Shown in pieces: positions 18,191 to 25,964 of a stretch of DNA of 64,000 nucleotides. The notes below the pieces were generated by a model. It searched no databases. It worked only from the letters and a program-made list of their open reading frames with translations, and was not told the origin of the DNA. Within the stretch, counting starts at the first letter, position 1, and each line of letters begins with the position of its first letter. Source of the stretch: Acidocella facilis ATCC 35904 (GTDB lineage: Bacteria; Pseudomonadota; Alphaproteobacteria; Acetobacterales; Acetobacteraceae); contig NZ_JHYG01000006.1 of NCBI RefSeq assembly GCF_000687875.1, positions 203,970 to 267,969 on the forward strand, read 5' to 3'. A program made the translations under genes and the position numbers.

Positions 18191-18648
18191 AAAAGGCGGT
18201 CTTCATCGCGCTCGGCGCGGTCGTGCTGCTGGCGCTGGGCGGGGGTGGCGCCTATGCCTACCTGACCCTGACCGCCAAGCCCGGCAAGCACGCCGCGAGT
18301 CCGCCCAAACCCTCCCCGATTTTCTTCGCGCAGCTGGCGGATCTCGTCGTCAGCATCCCCGACCAGGCGGGCGACCCGCCGGCGGATTTCGTCGATGTGA
18401 CGCTGCAATTCCAGACCGGCAAGGAAGACCAGCTGGCGAATTTCTCCACCATCGAGCCGATCATCCGTTCCCAGCTCATCGGCATCCTGATGCGCCAATC
18501 GGCGAAGACGCTGAGCGACCCGGCGGTGCGCCAGCAGATCGAGCAGCAGAGCCTGGATGTGGTGAATGCCGCGCTGCAGAGCCGCCATTACGCGCAAACC
18601 GCCCCCTTCACCGCCGCCTTCATCACCAATCTCGTGGTGCAGGATTAG
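18187..18648 (+). CDS. fliL: Flagellar basal body-associated protein FliL
   Basis: Single-pass inner-membrane protein that surrounds and stabilises the stator. The 153 residues have an N-terminal membrane anchor (about 4-26), a short Lys/Pro linker and a periplasmic domain with the family pattern (FVDVTLQFQTGKEDQLANFS, then IIRSQLIGILMRQSAKTL). Length is typical. Next is fliO after a few bases. Confidence 0.92.
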   Translation: MKKAVFIALGAVVLLALGGGGAYAYLTLTAKPGKHAASPPKPSPIFFAQLADLVVSIPDQAGDPPADFVDVTLQFQTGKEDQLANFSTIEPIIRSQLIGILMRQSAKTLSDPAVRQQIEQQSLDVVNAALQSRHYAQTAPFTAAFITNLVVQD

Positions 18649-18654
18649 TTTTTG

Positions 18655-18945
18655 ATGCCGCCTGCCTCGCTCTGGGCCTCCTCGCTCACCTCGCTGCTGG
18701 TGATCTTCGCTCTGCTGGGCCTGGCCTGGTGGGTGGCGCGGGCGTTGCAGCGCGGGCGCTTCGGCCAGCGTGCAAGTGCCGCGCAGAAGATCAATCTCAG
18801 CCATGTGCGGTCGCTGGGCGGGCGCAATATGCTGGCGGTGGCGGAGATCGAGGGGCAGCGTTTTCTCATCGGCATCGGCCGGGACGGGGTGACGCGCATC
18901 GGCCGGCTGGATCGGCCAGATGATCGAGACGATGATGAGGCTTAA
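18655..18945 (+). CDS. fliO: Flagellar biosynthesis protein FliO
   Basis: Small membrane protein that assists FliP assembly in the export gate. The 96-residue frame has one membrane segment near the N-terminus (SLLVIFALLGLAWWVARAL) and a short cytoplasmic domain with INLSHVRSLGGRNMLAVAEI and RFLIGIGRDGVTRIGRL, typical for FliO. The ATG at 18655 is chosen over a TTG three bases upstream. No clear ribosome binding site is visible. The 3' end overlaps fliP by 26 bases. Confidence 0.85.
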   Translation: MPPASLWASSLTSLLVIFALLGLAWWVARALQRGRFGQRASAAQKINLSHVRSLGGRNMLAVAEIEGQRFLIGIGRDGVTRIGRLDRPDDRDDDEA

Positions 18946-19708
18946 GCCGCTCCTCGCCGGACTCATGCTGCTGGCCATCGGCGGCGTCGCCCTCGCCCAT
19001 GCTGCCACGTCGGCCGCGACCCCGGCCTCCGGCCTGGCCTTGGTGCAGTCGGTCAATGGCAAGCAGGGTGCCACCTACTCGCTCGACATTCAGGCGCTGC
19101 TGGTCATCACAGCGCTCGCCTTCCTGCCCGGCATCATTCTGCTGATGACGGCCTTCACCCGCATCATCATCGTGCTCTCCATCCTGCGCCAGGCGCTGGG
19201 GCTGCAGACCACGCCGCCGAACATGGTGCTGATCGCGCTCTCTCTGGCGCTCACCGTGTTCGTGATGCGCGGGGTGATCCAGCAGGAACAAACGGACGCC
19301 CTGCAGCCCTATCTGGACGGCAAACTCACCTTCGAGCAGGCGGTGCAGGCGGCGCAGCCGCCCTTGCAGGCCTTCATGCTCGGCCAGACCCGCGCCGAGC
19401 CGCTGCATCTCTTCGTCGATCTCTCCGGCAACCATTATGCCAGCCCGCAATCCGTGCCCTTCACCGTGCTGGTCCCGGCCTTCGCCACCTCGGAGCTGGA
19501 GACGGCGTTTCAGATCGGCTTTCTGATCTATATCCCCTTCGTGCTGATCGACCTCGCCGTCGCCTCGGTGCTGATGTCGCTCGGCATGATCATGGTCTCG
19601 CCGACGCTGATCTCGCTGCCGCTGAAGCTGCTGATGTTCGTCTCCATCCATGGCTGGGTGCTGATCCTCGGCACGCTGGCCAACAGTTTCGCGGTGCCGG
19701 GCCATTGA
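18920..19708 (+). CDS. fliP: Flagellar export gate protein FliP
   Basis: Pore-forming subunit of the FliPQR export gate. The 262 residues begin with a cleavable signal-like segment (LLAGLMLLAIGGVALAHA), then the family region with FLPGIILLMTAFTRIIIVLS, LGLQTTPPNMVLIALSLAL and the C-terminal part LIDLAVASVLMSLGMIMVSP. Length is close to 245-260. The start at 18920 lies inside fliO; ATGs at 18932 and 18935 are alternatives. Confidence 0.96.
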   Translation: MIETMMRLKPLLAGLMLLAIGGVALAHAATSAATPASGLALVQSVNGKQGATYSLDIQALLVITALAFLPGIILLMTAFTRIIIVLSILRQALGLQTTPPNMVLIALSLALTVFVMRGVIQQEQTDALQPYLDGKLTFEQAVQAAQPPLQAFMLGQTRAEPLHLFVDLSGNHYASPQSVPFTVLVPAFATSELETAFQIGFLIYIPFVLIDLAVASVLMSLGMIMVSPTLISLPLKLLMFVSIHGWVLILGTLANSFAVPGH

Positions 19709-19986
19709 TGGCGCCGCTTTATCTGCGTCTGTTGCACCAGGCGCTGGCCACCGAGCTGATGGTGCTGCTGCCGGTGATCGGCATCATCCTGGCGATGGGC
19801 TTTGTCATCGGCTACCTCCAGGCCGCGACCCAGCTTGAGGATGCCACCCTCTCGCTGATGCCCAAGCTGCTGGCGATGATTGGGCTCAGCCTCACCGGCG
19901 CCTTCGGCATATTGCCGCTGCTGGAGCGCTTCGCCACCGGCTGGATCGCGCATGCGCCGCAGCTGGTGCGGCTGAGCTGGGGCTGA
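19708..19986 (+). CDS. fliQ: Flagellar export gate protein FliQ (canonical position)
   Basis: Two-helix subunit of the export gate, 92 residues. The family pattern is intact: VIGYLQAATQLEDATLSLMPK followed by a second hydrophobic helix (LLAMIGLSLTGAFGILPLL). It lies in the standard fliP-fliQ-fliR order with a TGATG overlap to fliP, so it is taken as the main FliQ. A diverged second copy lies at 3183-3446. Confidence 0.93.
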   Translation: MAPLYLRLLHQALATELMVLLPVIGIILAMGFVIGYLQAATQLEDATLSLMPKLLAMIGLSLTGAFGILPLLERFATGWIAHAPQLVRLSWG

Positions 19987-19987
19987 G

Positions 19988-20752
19988 ATGGCGCTGAGCC
20001 AGGCGCTGGTGATGCAGTGGCTGGGCCAGTTCCTCTGGCCCTTCCTGCGCCTGACCGGGCTGATGCTTACCGCCCCGCTGCTCAGCTCGGCGATGATGCC
20101 GGCGATGGTGAAGGCGATCATCGCCGCCGCCTTTGCCCTGGCCATGGCCGGCTGGCTGCCGCATCTGCCGCCCTACCCGGCGGACCCGTTCACCGCGATC
20201 GGCCTCGGCCTCACCCAGATTGCCTTCGGCGCCGCCATCGGCATGGTGATGCAGCTGATCGTCCAGGCCATCGCCAGTGTCGGCGAGATCGCCGGGCTGT
20301 CGATGAGCCTCAGCTTCGCGGAATTGCAGATGCTGGGCGCCAGCGGCGACACGCCGGTGCTCTATGACATCATGAGCTGGGCCGGGCTGGTCGGCTTCAT
20401 GGCGGCGGGCGGGGTGGAATGGCTGTTCAGCGCGCTGTTTCATTCCTTCGATCACGGGGTCGGCCTGCCCAATCTCGGCGTCTGGGGCGGTTATGCGCAG
20501 CTGGGCAACATGCTGATCGGTAGCGCGGTGGCGCTCTCGCTGCCGGTGATCGCCGTGGCACTCTGCATCAATCTCACCATTGGCCTCACCACCGTCTTCG
20601 CGCCGCAGCTCAACCTGCTCTCCATCGGCTTTCCGCTGCTGATCCTGGGCGGGCTCTGGGTGATGACGGAATCGGTGTTTTATATCGGCCACGCGCTGCG
20701 CTTCATGCTGCAGGCCGGGATGCAGACGCTGGGCGGGCTGATCCATGGCTGA
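19988..20752 (+). CDS. fliR: Flagellar export gate protein FliR
   Basis: Multi-pass inner-membrane subunit of the FliPQR complex, 254 residues as expected. Hydrophobic throughout, with the conserved regions FLRLTGLMLTAPLLSSAMMP, GAAIGMVMQLIVQAIASVGE and LSIGFPLLILGGLWVM. It begins one base after the fliQ stop and overlaps flhB by 8 bases. Confidence 0.95.
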   Translation: MALSQALVMQWLGQFLWPFLRLTGLMLTAPLLSSAMMPAMVKAIIAAAFALAMAGWLPHLPPYPADPFTAIGLGLTQIAFGAAIGMVMQLIVQAIASVGEIAGLSMSLSFAELQMLGASGDTPVLYDIMSWAGLVGFMAAGGVEWLFSALFHSFDHGVGLPNLGVWGGYAQLGNMLIGSAVALSLPVIAVALCINLTIGLTTVFAPQLNLLSIGFPLLILGGLWVMTESVFYIGHALRFMLQAGMQTLGGLIHG

Positions 20753-21872
20753 GGGCGGCTCGGAAGACAAGAAACACGCCCCAACCGCGCGCCGCCTCGC
20801 CCAGGCGCAGGAGAAGGGCAATGTCCGCCGCTCGCAGGATTTTCCGCGCGCCGCCATCATCATCGCCATCATCATCGCCGGGCTCACCGCCGCGGGCGGC
20901 TTGGGCGGGCGGCTGGCGGCGGACATGGCGGGCTGCCTGGCCCAGGCCGGCACCGCCTCGCTGGGGGCTGCCAGCGGCTGGGAAGCGGCGATGCTGCACG
21001 ATATCGCGCCGCTGCTGCTGTTGCTGGCTTTGCTGGCGGTGGCGGCCAGCTTCGCCTCCGGCGGCTTCGTCTTCACCCTCAACCCGCTCATGCCGGATTT
21101 CGCGGCGTTGATGCCCGATCGCGGACTCTCGCAGATCTTCTCCACCACCGGCCTGATCGAGAACGCCAAGAATCTGCTGAAAGTCGCGGTGATCGGCGGG
21201 GCAGGGGGGCTGATGATCCTGCTGCATCACGACGAGTTCGCGGCCCTCGCCGGGCCGCTGCGGCCGGACCCTGAGACCGTGCTGCTGCTGGTGCTGCAGG
21301 TGCTGGGCGCCTCGGGCCTGGCGGTGCTGGCGCTGGGGGCGGGGGATCTGGCCTTACAGATCTGGCTGCACCGGCGTAGCCTGCGCATGTCCGACAGCGA
21401 GATGCGCGAGGAGATGAAGGATGTCGCCGGCAATCCGCATGTGAAATCCCAGCAGCGCCGGCTCGCCCGCAAGATGGCCCGCGCCCGGCAGATGCAGCGC
21501 ATCCCCGAGGCCAGCGTCATCGTCACCAACCCGACCCATTATGCCTGCGCCATACGCTACCAGAAGGGCGCGGACCGGGCGCCCTTGCTGCTGGCGAAAG
21601 GCGCGGGGCTGCAGGCGGAGGAGATCATCTCCCGGGCCCGCGCCTTCGGCATCCCGCTGGTGCAGGCCCCGCCGCTGGCGCGCGCGGTCTATCGCTATGT
21701 GGAGCCGGACGAGCATGTGCCGGTGGCCCTCTACCGCGCCTGCGCCGAGGTGCTGGCCTATGTCTGGCGCCTGCAGGCCTGGCGGGCGCGCGGCGGTGAG
21801 CGCCCGCAACCGCCAAAACCCGGCAGCGGCGAGATCACCGTGCCGGGCCGGCGGCGCGTGACCGAGGATTAA
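20745..21872 (+). CDS. flhB: Flagellar export specificity switch FlhB
   Basis: Inner-membrane export protein whose cytoplasmic domain self-cleaves to switch from rod/hook to filament substrates. The 375 residues start with an EKKHAPTARRLAQAQEKG-like region, contain four membrane segments, and show the autocleavage motif NPTH at residues 262-265, within VIVTNPTHYACAIRY. The C-terminal tail is Arg/Pro-rich. It ends the rightward flagellar run. Confidence 0.96.
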   Translation: MAEGGSEDKKHAPTARRLAQAQEKGNVRRSQDFPRAAIIIAIIIAGLTAAGGLGGRLAADMAGCLAQAGTASLGAASGWEAAMLHDIAPLLLLLALLAVAASFASGGFVFTLNPLMPDFAALMPDRGLSQIFSTTGLIENAKNLLKVAVIGGAGGLMILLHHDEFAALAGPLRPDPETVLLLVLQVLGASGLAVLALGAGDLALQIWLHRRSLRMSDSEMREEMKDVAGNPHVKSQQRRLARKMARARQMQRIPEASVIVTNPTHYACAIRYQKGADRAPLLLAKGAGLQAEEIISRARAFGIPLVQAPPLARAVYRYVEPDEHVPVALYRACAEVLAYVWRLQAWRARGGERPQPPKPGSGEITVPGRRRVTED

Positions 21873-21942
21873 GCCGCTTTGGCAAGGCAGCAGGGTGCGG
21901 TCGAATCCCCAAAAAGCAGCTTTTGGCGGGTCTCTTAACCCC

Positions 21943-22200
21943 TCAGCGCAACGCCACGAAACGCGACAAGGCGGTGCGGGTGACGCGGTAATGTTTCGCC
22001 AGCTCGCTCACCCGGCCTGGCGGAATGCGGTTTTCACGCACCCATTGGCAGACCGACGGATGGGCGATGCCCACCGTATCCGCCACATCCTTCACCCCGC
22101 CGAACGCTTCGATCACGTCCCGAACGGTGGGGGCCTGTTCGACAATATCCCGGCGCTCCTTTTGAGTCGGCCGCCGCTCATAGCTGGGTCTGCGTGCCAT
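21943..22200 (-). CDS. Small helix-turn-helix DNA-binding protein (Cro/YdaS-like)
   Basis: An 85-residue basic protein. After a Lys/Arg-rich start (MARRPSYERRPTQKERR) comes a helix-turn-helix with FGGVKDVADTVGIAHPSVCQ, WVRENRIPPGRVSELAKHY, closely resembling Cro/YdaS or carph-isopro HTH domains. The ATG at 22200 is chosen because AAGGA lies just upstream; a longer open frame to 22338 runs into AT-rich non-coding sequence. It converges with flhB and sits beside a region with DnaA boxes and GTAGGC motifs. It could be an autoregulator, a flagellar regulator or a phage relic. Confidence 0.7.
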   Translation of the reverse strand: MARRPSYERRPTQKERRDIVEQAPTVRDVIEAFGGVKDVADTVGIAHPSVCQWVRENRIPPGRVSELAKHYRVTRTALSRFVALR

Positions 22201-22418
22201 CTTTCCTTGTCCTTCTCGGTCCGGCTCATAGTCTGGCAGCTTTTGCCAGCAGCCATTATGTTTTGATAACGATATGGGTTCTTTATCGAAACTGCAAATC
22301 CGTGCTTTACGGGTATGCAAAAAAATATAGACATGCAAGTCTAAGTTTTTAGTTAATTTTTTAAAGTGAGACCGCCTACATCAACCCTACCGGGAATTTC
22401 CTAAGGAATGGCAATGAT

Positions 22419-22452
22419 TTATCCACAGCGTCCGGGATAACATTGTGGATAA
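22419..22452. other. Pair of perfect DnaA boxes in inverted orientation
   Basis: TTATCCACA at 22419-22427 and its exact reverse complement TGTGGATAA at 22444-22452, separated by 16 bases. Both fully match the consensus TTATNCACA. They lie about 50 bases from a long AT-rich block. This could be part of a replication origin, a DnaA-titration site or a DnaA-regulated promoter. The motif is directly seen; the role is inferred. Confidence 0.6.
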
Positions 22453-22578
22453 GGCTGTGGAGGGGCGGTGAAGACCCGGGACAAATAAGGCCCGGAACGG
22501 GACCGGGAGCGCCCCGGCCGGCATATTTTATCTGTTTGAAAACGATATGTTTTTTGGCCGCGCCAGGGGCGGTGAGGG

Positions 22579-22605
22579 ATTTTTTTCAGGGAGCCTGAAA
22601 AAAAT
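22579..22605. terminator. T/A-flanked perfect hairpin, possible bidirectional terminator
   Basis: Arms TTTTTTTCAGG and CCTGAAAAAAA around a GAG loop, extended by one A-T pair. The symmetry gives a U-tract on either strand. The GC part is only four pairs, so termination strength is uncertain. Confidence 0.4.
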
Positions 22606-22748
22606 TCGGACATTTTCGCGGCGGGTGGAAAACCGCAGGCGGCTTCTTGGCGTTTTCGGGCGATATGGGAGGAGGCCAGATGGCCTACTTGTCATGTAGG
22701 GCTGCCGGCGCGGCGTCCTGCGCCCTCGCCGGCAGTGCTGGGCTGGCT

Positions 22749-23459
22749 TTACGTCCCCTGCGCCGCCTTGAACGCCTCATAGCGCGCCTTGTTCTCCTCA
22801 TTCGGCGGGTAGAGCCCGGGCAGCGCCATCCCGGCCTCGACCTGAGCATAGATCCAGCTTTCCTGGCGCTCCTGCTCGACGGCGATGGCGACCACCTCCG
22901 CCAGCAGCGCCTGCGGGATCACCACCGCGCCGTCATCATCCACGACGATGACGTCGTTCGGGAACACCGCGACGCCGCCGCAGCCCACCGGCTCCTGCCA
23001 GCCGACGAAGGTAAGCCCGGCGACGGAAGGCGGGGCGGCGATGCCGGCGCACCAGACCGGCAGCTCGCTCGCCAGCACCCCGGCGGCATCGCGCACCACC
23101 CCGTCCGTCACCAGCGCGGCGACACCGCGTAGGCGCATGCGCCGGCAGAGTATGTCACCGAAAATCCCGGCATCGGTGACGCCCATCGCATCGACGACGG
23201 CGATGCAGCCCTCCGGCATCGCCTCGATGGCGGCACGGGTGGAGATCGGCGAGGACCAGGAGGCCGGGGTCGCCAGATCCTCACGCGCCGGCACGAAGCG
23301 CAGGGTGAAGGCCGGGCCGACCAGGCGCGTCTGCCCCGCCTTCAGCGGCTTTGTGCCGCGCAGCCAGACATTGCGCAGCCCTTTCTTCAGCAGCACCGTG
23401 GTCAGGGTGGCGGTGGAAATGCCCTCCAGCGTGGCGATGGTGGTGGCGTCGAGCGGCAT
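22749..23459 (-). CDS. RraA-like / HMG-CHA aldolase family protein
   Basis: A 236-residue member of the RraA/4-hydroxy-4-methyl-2-oxoglutarate aldolase superfamily. It has GDILCRRMRLRGVAALVTDG and VVRDAAG, the region that binds the metal and carboxylate in aldolase members (conserved Arg and Asp), plus NDVIVVDDDGAVVIPQ. Such proteins cleave or decarboxylate 2-oxo acids; a few bind RNase E. Next to an aldehyde dehydrogenase, a role in sugar-acid or aromatic-acid catabolism is more likely than RNase control. A GGGAGG site precedes the ATG and overlaps the dehydrogenase stop region 12 bases upstream. Confidence 0.75.
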   Translation of the reverse strand: MPLDATTIATLEGISTATLTTVLLKKGLRNVWLRGTKPLKAGQTRLVGPAFTLRFVPAREDLATPASWSSPISTRAAIEAMPEGCIAVVDAMGVTDAGIFGDILCRRMRLRGVAALVTDGVVRDAAGVLASELPVWCAGIAAPPSVAGLTFVGWQEPVGCGGVAVFPNDVIVVDDDGAVVIPQALLAEVVAIAVEQERQESWIYAQVEAGMALPGLYPPNEENKARYEAFKAAQGT

Positions 23460-23471
23460 CGATACCTCCCC

Positions 23472-24899
23472 TCAGGCCCCGTACCCAACCACGCCCTTGA
23501 TCTCCAGGAACTCATCCAGCCCCCAATGCGACCATTCGCGGCCATTGCCGGACTGCTTGAAGCCGCCGAAGGGGGCGGAAATCTTCGTCGGCGGGGCGTT
23601 GATATAGACCGTCCCGGCGCGCATCCGGCTCGCCACCGCCCTGGCCTTGGCCAGATCCTCGGACTGGATATAGGCCGCCAGCCCGTACACCGTGTTGTTC
23701 GCCTCGGCGATCGCGGCTTCCTCGCTGTCATAGGGCATGATCGCGAGCACCGGCCCGAAAATCTCCTCCCGGGCGATGCGCATCTCCGGCGTCACCCCGG
23801 CGAACACGGTCGGGCGCACATAATAGCCCCGGCTCAGTCCCTCCGGCCGGCCTGGCCCGCCGGCGACCAGCGTCGCCCCCTCGGCGATCCCGGCCTCGAT
23901 CAGCCCCTGGATCTTGTCGAACTGGATCTTGCTCACCACCGGGCCGAGATTGGAGTTCTCCGAGCGCGGATCGCCGACCACGAAATTCGCCGCGGCGGCC
24001 CGGGCCAGCTCCACCACCTCCTCATGGCGGGCGCGCGGCACCAGCATGCGCGAGGGCGCGTTGCAGCTCTGGCCGCTATTGGAGAATAGATTGGCGACAC
24101 CCTGCGGCACCGCCTTGGCGAAATCCGCCTCCGGCAGCAGGATATTGGGGGATTTGCCGCCCAGCTCCTGATGCACCCGCTTCACCGTGTCCGCCGCCGC
24201 CTTGGCGACGAGAATGCCCGCCCGGGTGGAGCCGGTGAAGCTCATCATATCCACATCCGGATGCGCGGAGAGCGCCGCGCCGACGCTGGCGCCATCGCCA
24301 TTCACCAGGTTGAACACGCCCTTGGGCACGCCGGCTTTTTCCATCACCTCGGCGAAGATGATGCCGGTGAGCGGCGCCACCTCGGAAGGCTTCAGCACCA
24401 TGGTGCAGCCCGCCGCCAGCGCCGGGCCGACCTTGCAGGTGATCTGGTTCAGCGGCCAGTTCCACGGGGTGATCATCCCCACCACGCCGATCGGCTCTTT
24501 CACGATCTGCATGTCGCCTTCCATCCAGGCGAATTTATACTCTTTCATCACCCGCACGATCTCGCGCAGATGCGCCTGGCCGATCCAGGCCTGCGCGTCG
24601 CGGGCGAAGGCCAGCGGGGCGCCCATCTCCTGGCTGCAGGCCTGGGCGATATCCTCATAGCGCTTGTCATATTCCGCCAGCACCGCCTCCAGCAGCTGCA
24701 GCCGCGCCGCCGGGCTGGTGCGCGAGAAGCTCTCGAAGGCCGCCTTCGCCGCCGCCACCGCCTTGTCCACATCGCCAGCGGAGCCGCCGGAAATGGTGGT
24801 GAAGGCCTCTTCGGTCGAGGGGTCGATCACCTCGATCGCCTGCGGGGTGATCGGGTCCACCCACGCCCCATCGATGAAGAACTGCATATTATGGCTCAT
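23472..24899 (-). CDS. NAD(P)-dependent aldehyde dehydrogenase (first of two)
   Basis: A 475-residue member of the aldehyde dehydrogenase superfamily. Visible motifs: TPWNWPLNQITCKVGPALAA (cofactor site), LVNGDGASVGAAL, SFTGSTRAG, HQELGGKSPNILL with the general-base Glu, NSGQSCNAPSRML with the catalytic Cys, and EEIFGPVLAI. The start at 24899 is preferred because GGAG lies 7 bases upstream; an ATG at 24917 is possible. It precedes rraA in the leftward pair. A paralogue, clearly related by eye, is at 36243-37670. Substrate not known. Confidence 0.93.
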   Translation of the reverse strand: MSHNMQFFIDGAWVDPITPQAIEVIDPSTEEAFTTISGGSAGDVDKAVAAAKAAFESFSRTSPAARLQLLEAVLAEYDKRYEDIAQACSQEMGAPLAFARDAQAWIGQAHLREIVRVMKEYKFAWMEGDMQIVKEPIGVVGMITPWNWPLNQITCKVGPALAAGCTMVLKPSEVAPLTGIIFAEVMEKAGVPKGVFNLVNGDGASVGAALSAHPDVDMMSFTGSTRAGILVAKAAADTVKRVHQELGGKSPNILLPEADFAKAVPQGVANLFSNSGQSCNAPSRMLVPRARHEEVVELARAAAANFVVGDPRSENSNLGPVVSKIQFDKIQGLIEAGIAEGATLVAGGPGRPEGLSRGYYVRPTVFAGVTPEMRIAREEIFGPVLAIMPYDSEEAAIAEANNTVYGLAAYIQSEDLAKARAVASRMRAGTVYINAPPTKISAPFGGFKQSGNGREWSHWGLDEFLEIKGVVGYGA

Positions 24900-25108
24900 A
24901 AAAACGCTCCGCGTCATGAATTTGCGGCGATCCTACCGGCAGAGGGGGGCGGCTTGTCAAACCCGGGCCCCTCTGCGGGAGGACCGCCGCATGTCCATAA
25001 GCTGACAGGGTTTACATGTTTCCGTTGGGTTACAGCCGGGGCTTTTGCGTTGATCCCGCCTGTAACCGCCCCACCTCTTTTTCAGCATTGTCCAAAAAGG
25101 AGCATATC
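24900..25108. promoter_or_regulatory. Divergent promoter region with two inverted repeats
   Basis: Separates the leftward aldehyde dehydrogenase-rraA pair from the rightward SDR operon. Two inverted repeats are visible: GCAGAGGGG / CCCCTCTGC (24939-24947 and 24968-24976) and GGTTACAG / CTGTAACC (25028-25035 and 25060-25067). These are candidate operators for a local regulator. No regulator gene adjoins. Confidence 0.5.
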
Positions 25109-25960
25109 ATGCCCGACGATCAACGCAAGATTGTGGATCAGCTGGCCAAACGTCCCTACGCGCAGACGATGGTCGGCCACAAGGCCCTGGTGACGGGCGC
25201 CAGCTCCGGCCTTGGCCGTGCCTCGGCCCTCGGCATGGCCCGCGCCGGGGCGGATCTGGTGATCGATTATAATGGCAGCCCGGAGGCCGCCGACGAGCTG
25301 GCGCATGAGATCGAGGCGCTGGGAAGGCGCGCCATCACCGTGCAGGCGGATGTCTCCAAGGAAGAGGATGTGGAGGCGCTGTTCGCCGCCGGGGTGAAGG
25401 AATATGGCACGCTGCACGCGGTGCTGAGCAATGCCGGCATCCAGCGCGACGCGGCTTTGCTGGACATGACGCTGGAACAATGGAACGCGGTGATCGGCGT
25501 CAACCTCACCGGCCAGTTCCTCACCGTGCGCGCGGCGGTGCGCGAATATAAACGCCGCGGCCCGCAGCCGGAGGTCTCGGTGGCGCTAGGCAAGATCGTC
25601 TGCATGAGCTCGGTGCATCAGCAAATTCCCTGGGCAGGCCACGTGAATTACGCGGCCTCGAAGGGCGGCATCAATATGATGATGCGCAGCATCGCCCAGG
25701 AAGTGGCGCCGATGCGGGTGCGGGTGAATGCGGTGGCGCCGGGGGCGATCCGCACGCCGATCAACCATGATGCCTGGGCGACGCAGGAGGCCTACGATAA
25801 TCTGATGAAGCTGGTCCCCTATAACCGCATCGGCGAGCCGGACGATATTTCCCGCGCCGTCACCTGGCTGCTTTCGGATGAGTCCGACTACGTCACCGGC
25901 GCCACTTTGTTCGTCGATGGCGGCATGACGCTGTATCCCGGCTTCGCGCACGGGGGATAA
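25109..25960 (+). CDS. SDR-family dehydrogenase (glucose 1-dehydrogenase-like)
   Basis: A 283-residue classical short-chain dehydrogenase. Cofactor motif TGASSGLGRASALG (about residues 30-43), NAG (SNAGIQRDA), catalytic Ser in MSSVHQQIPWAG, and the YAASK active site (Tyr and Lys) in NYAASKGGINMM. C-terminal DYVTGATLFVDGGMTL is typical. Similar proteins are annotated as glucose 1-dehydrogenase and oxidise sugars or sugar alcohols with NAD(P). The ATG at 25109 has AAAAGGAG upstream; the longer frame to 25016 is not used. It starts the rightward operon. Confidence 0.9.
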   Translation: MPDDQRKIVDQLAKRPYAQTMVGHKALVTGASSGLGRASALGMARAGADLVIDYNGSPEAADELAHEIEALGRRAITVQADVSKEEDVEALFAAGVKEYGTLHAVLSNAGIQRDAALLDMTLEQWNAVIGVNLTGQFLTVRAAVREYKRRGPQPEVSVALGKIVCMSSVHQQIPWAGHVNYAASKGGINMMMRSIAQEVAPMRVRVNAVAPGAIRTPINHDAWATQEAYDNLMKLVPYNRIGEPDDISRAVTWLLSDESDYVTGATLFVDGGMTLYPGFAHGG

Positions 25961-25964
25961 CATC

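Larger units (their letters stand above)
22201..22748. other. Long non-coding region with DnaA boxes, AT-rich block and palindromes
   Basis: 548 bases without a credible gene. From left to right: an AT-rich block (about 22250-22370), a GCCTACAT motif (22374-22381), two perfect inverted DnaA boxes (22419-22452), an AACGATATG motif at 22268 and again at 22541 with a related CGATATGGG at 22661, a 25-base T/A-ended palindrome (22580-22604) and a CCTAC-N7-GTAGG inverted repeat (22684-22700). The arrangement suggests a regulatory or replication locus. No tRNA or small RNA could be recognised. Confidence 0.6.

Noticed and set aside
22201..22338. N-terminal extension of the HTH protein to 22338
   Set aside because: The added 46 residues are encoded by AT-rich sequence unlike the rest and lack a ribosome binding site, whereas the ATG at 22200 has one.
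25638..25650. Second CACGTG-containing parS candidate (also 36076 and 46643)
   Set aside because: The flanking bases do not form the GTT/AAC palindrome and all lie inside genes.
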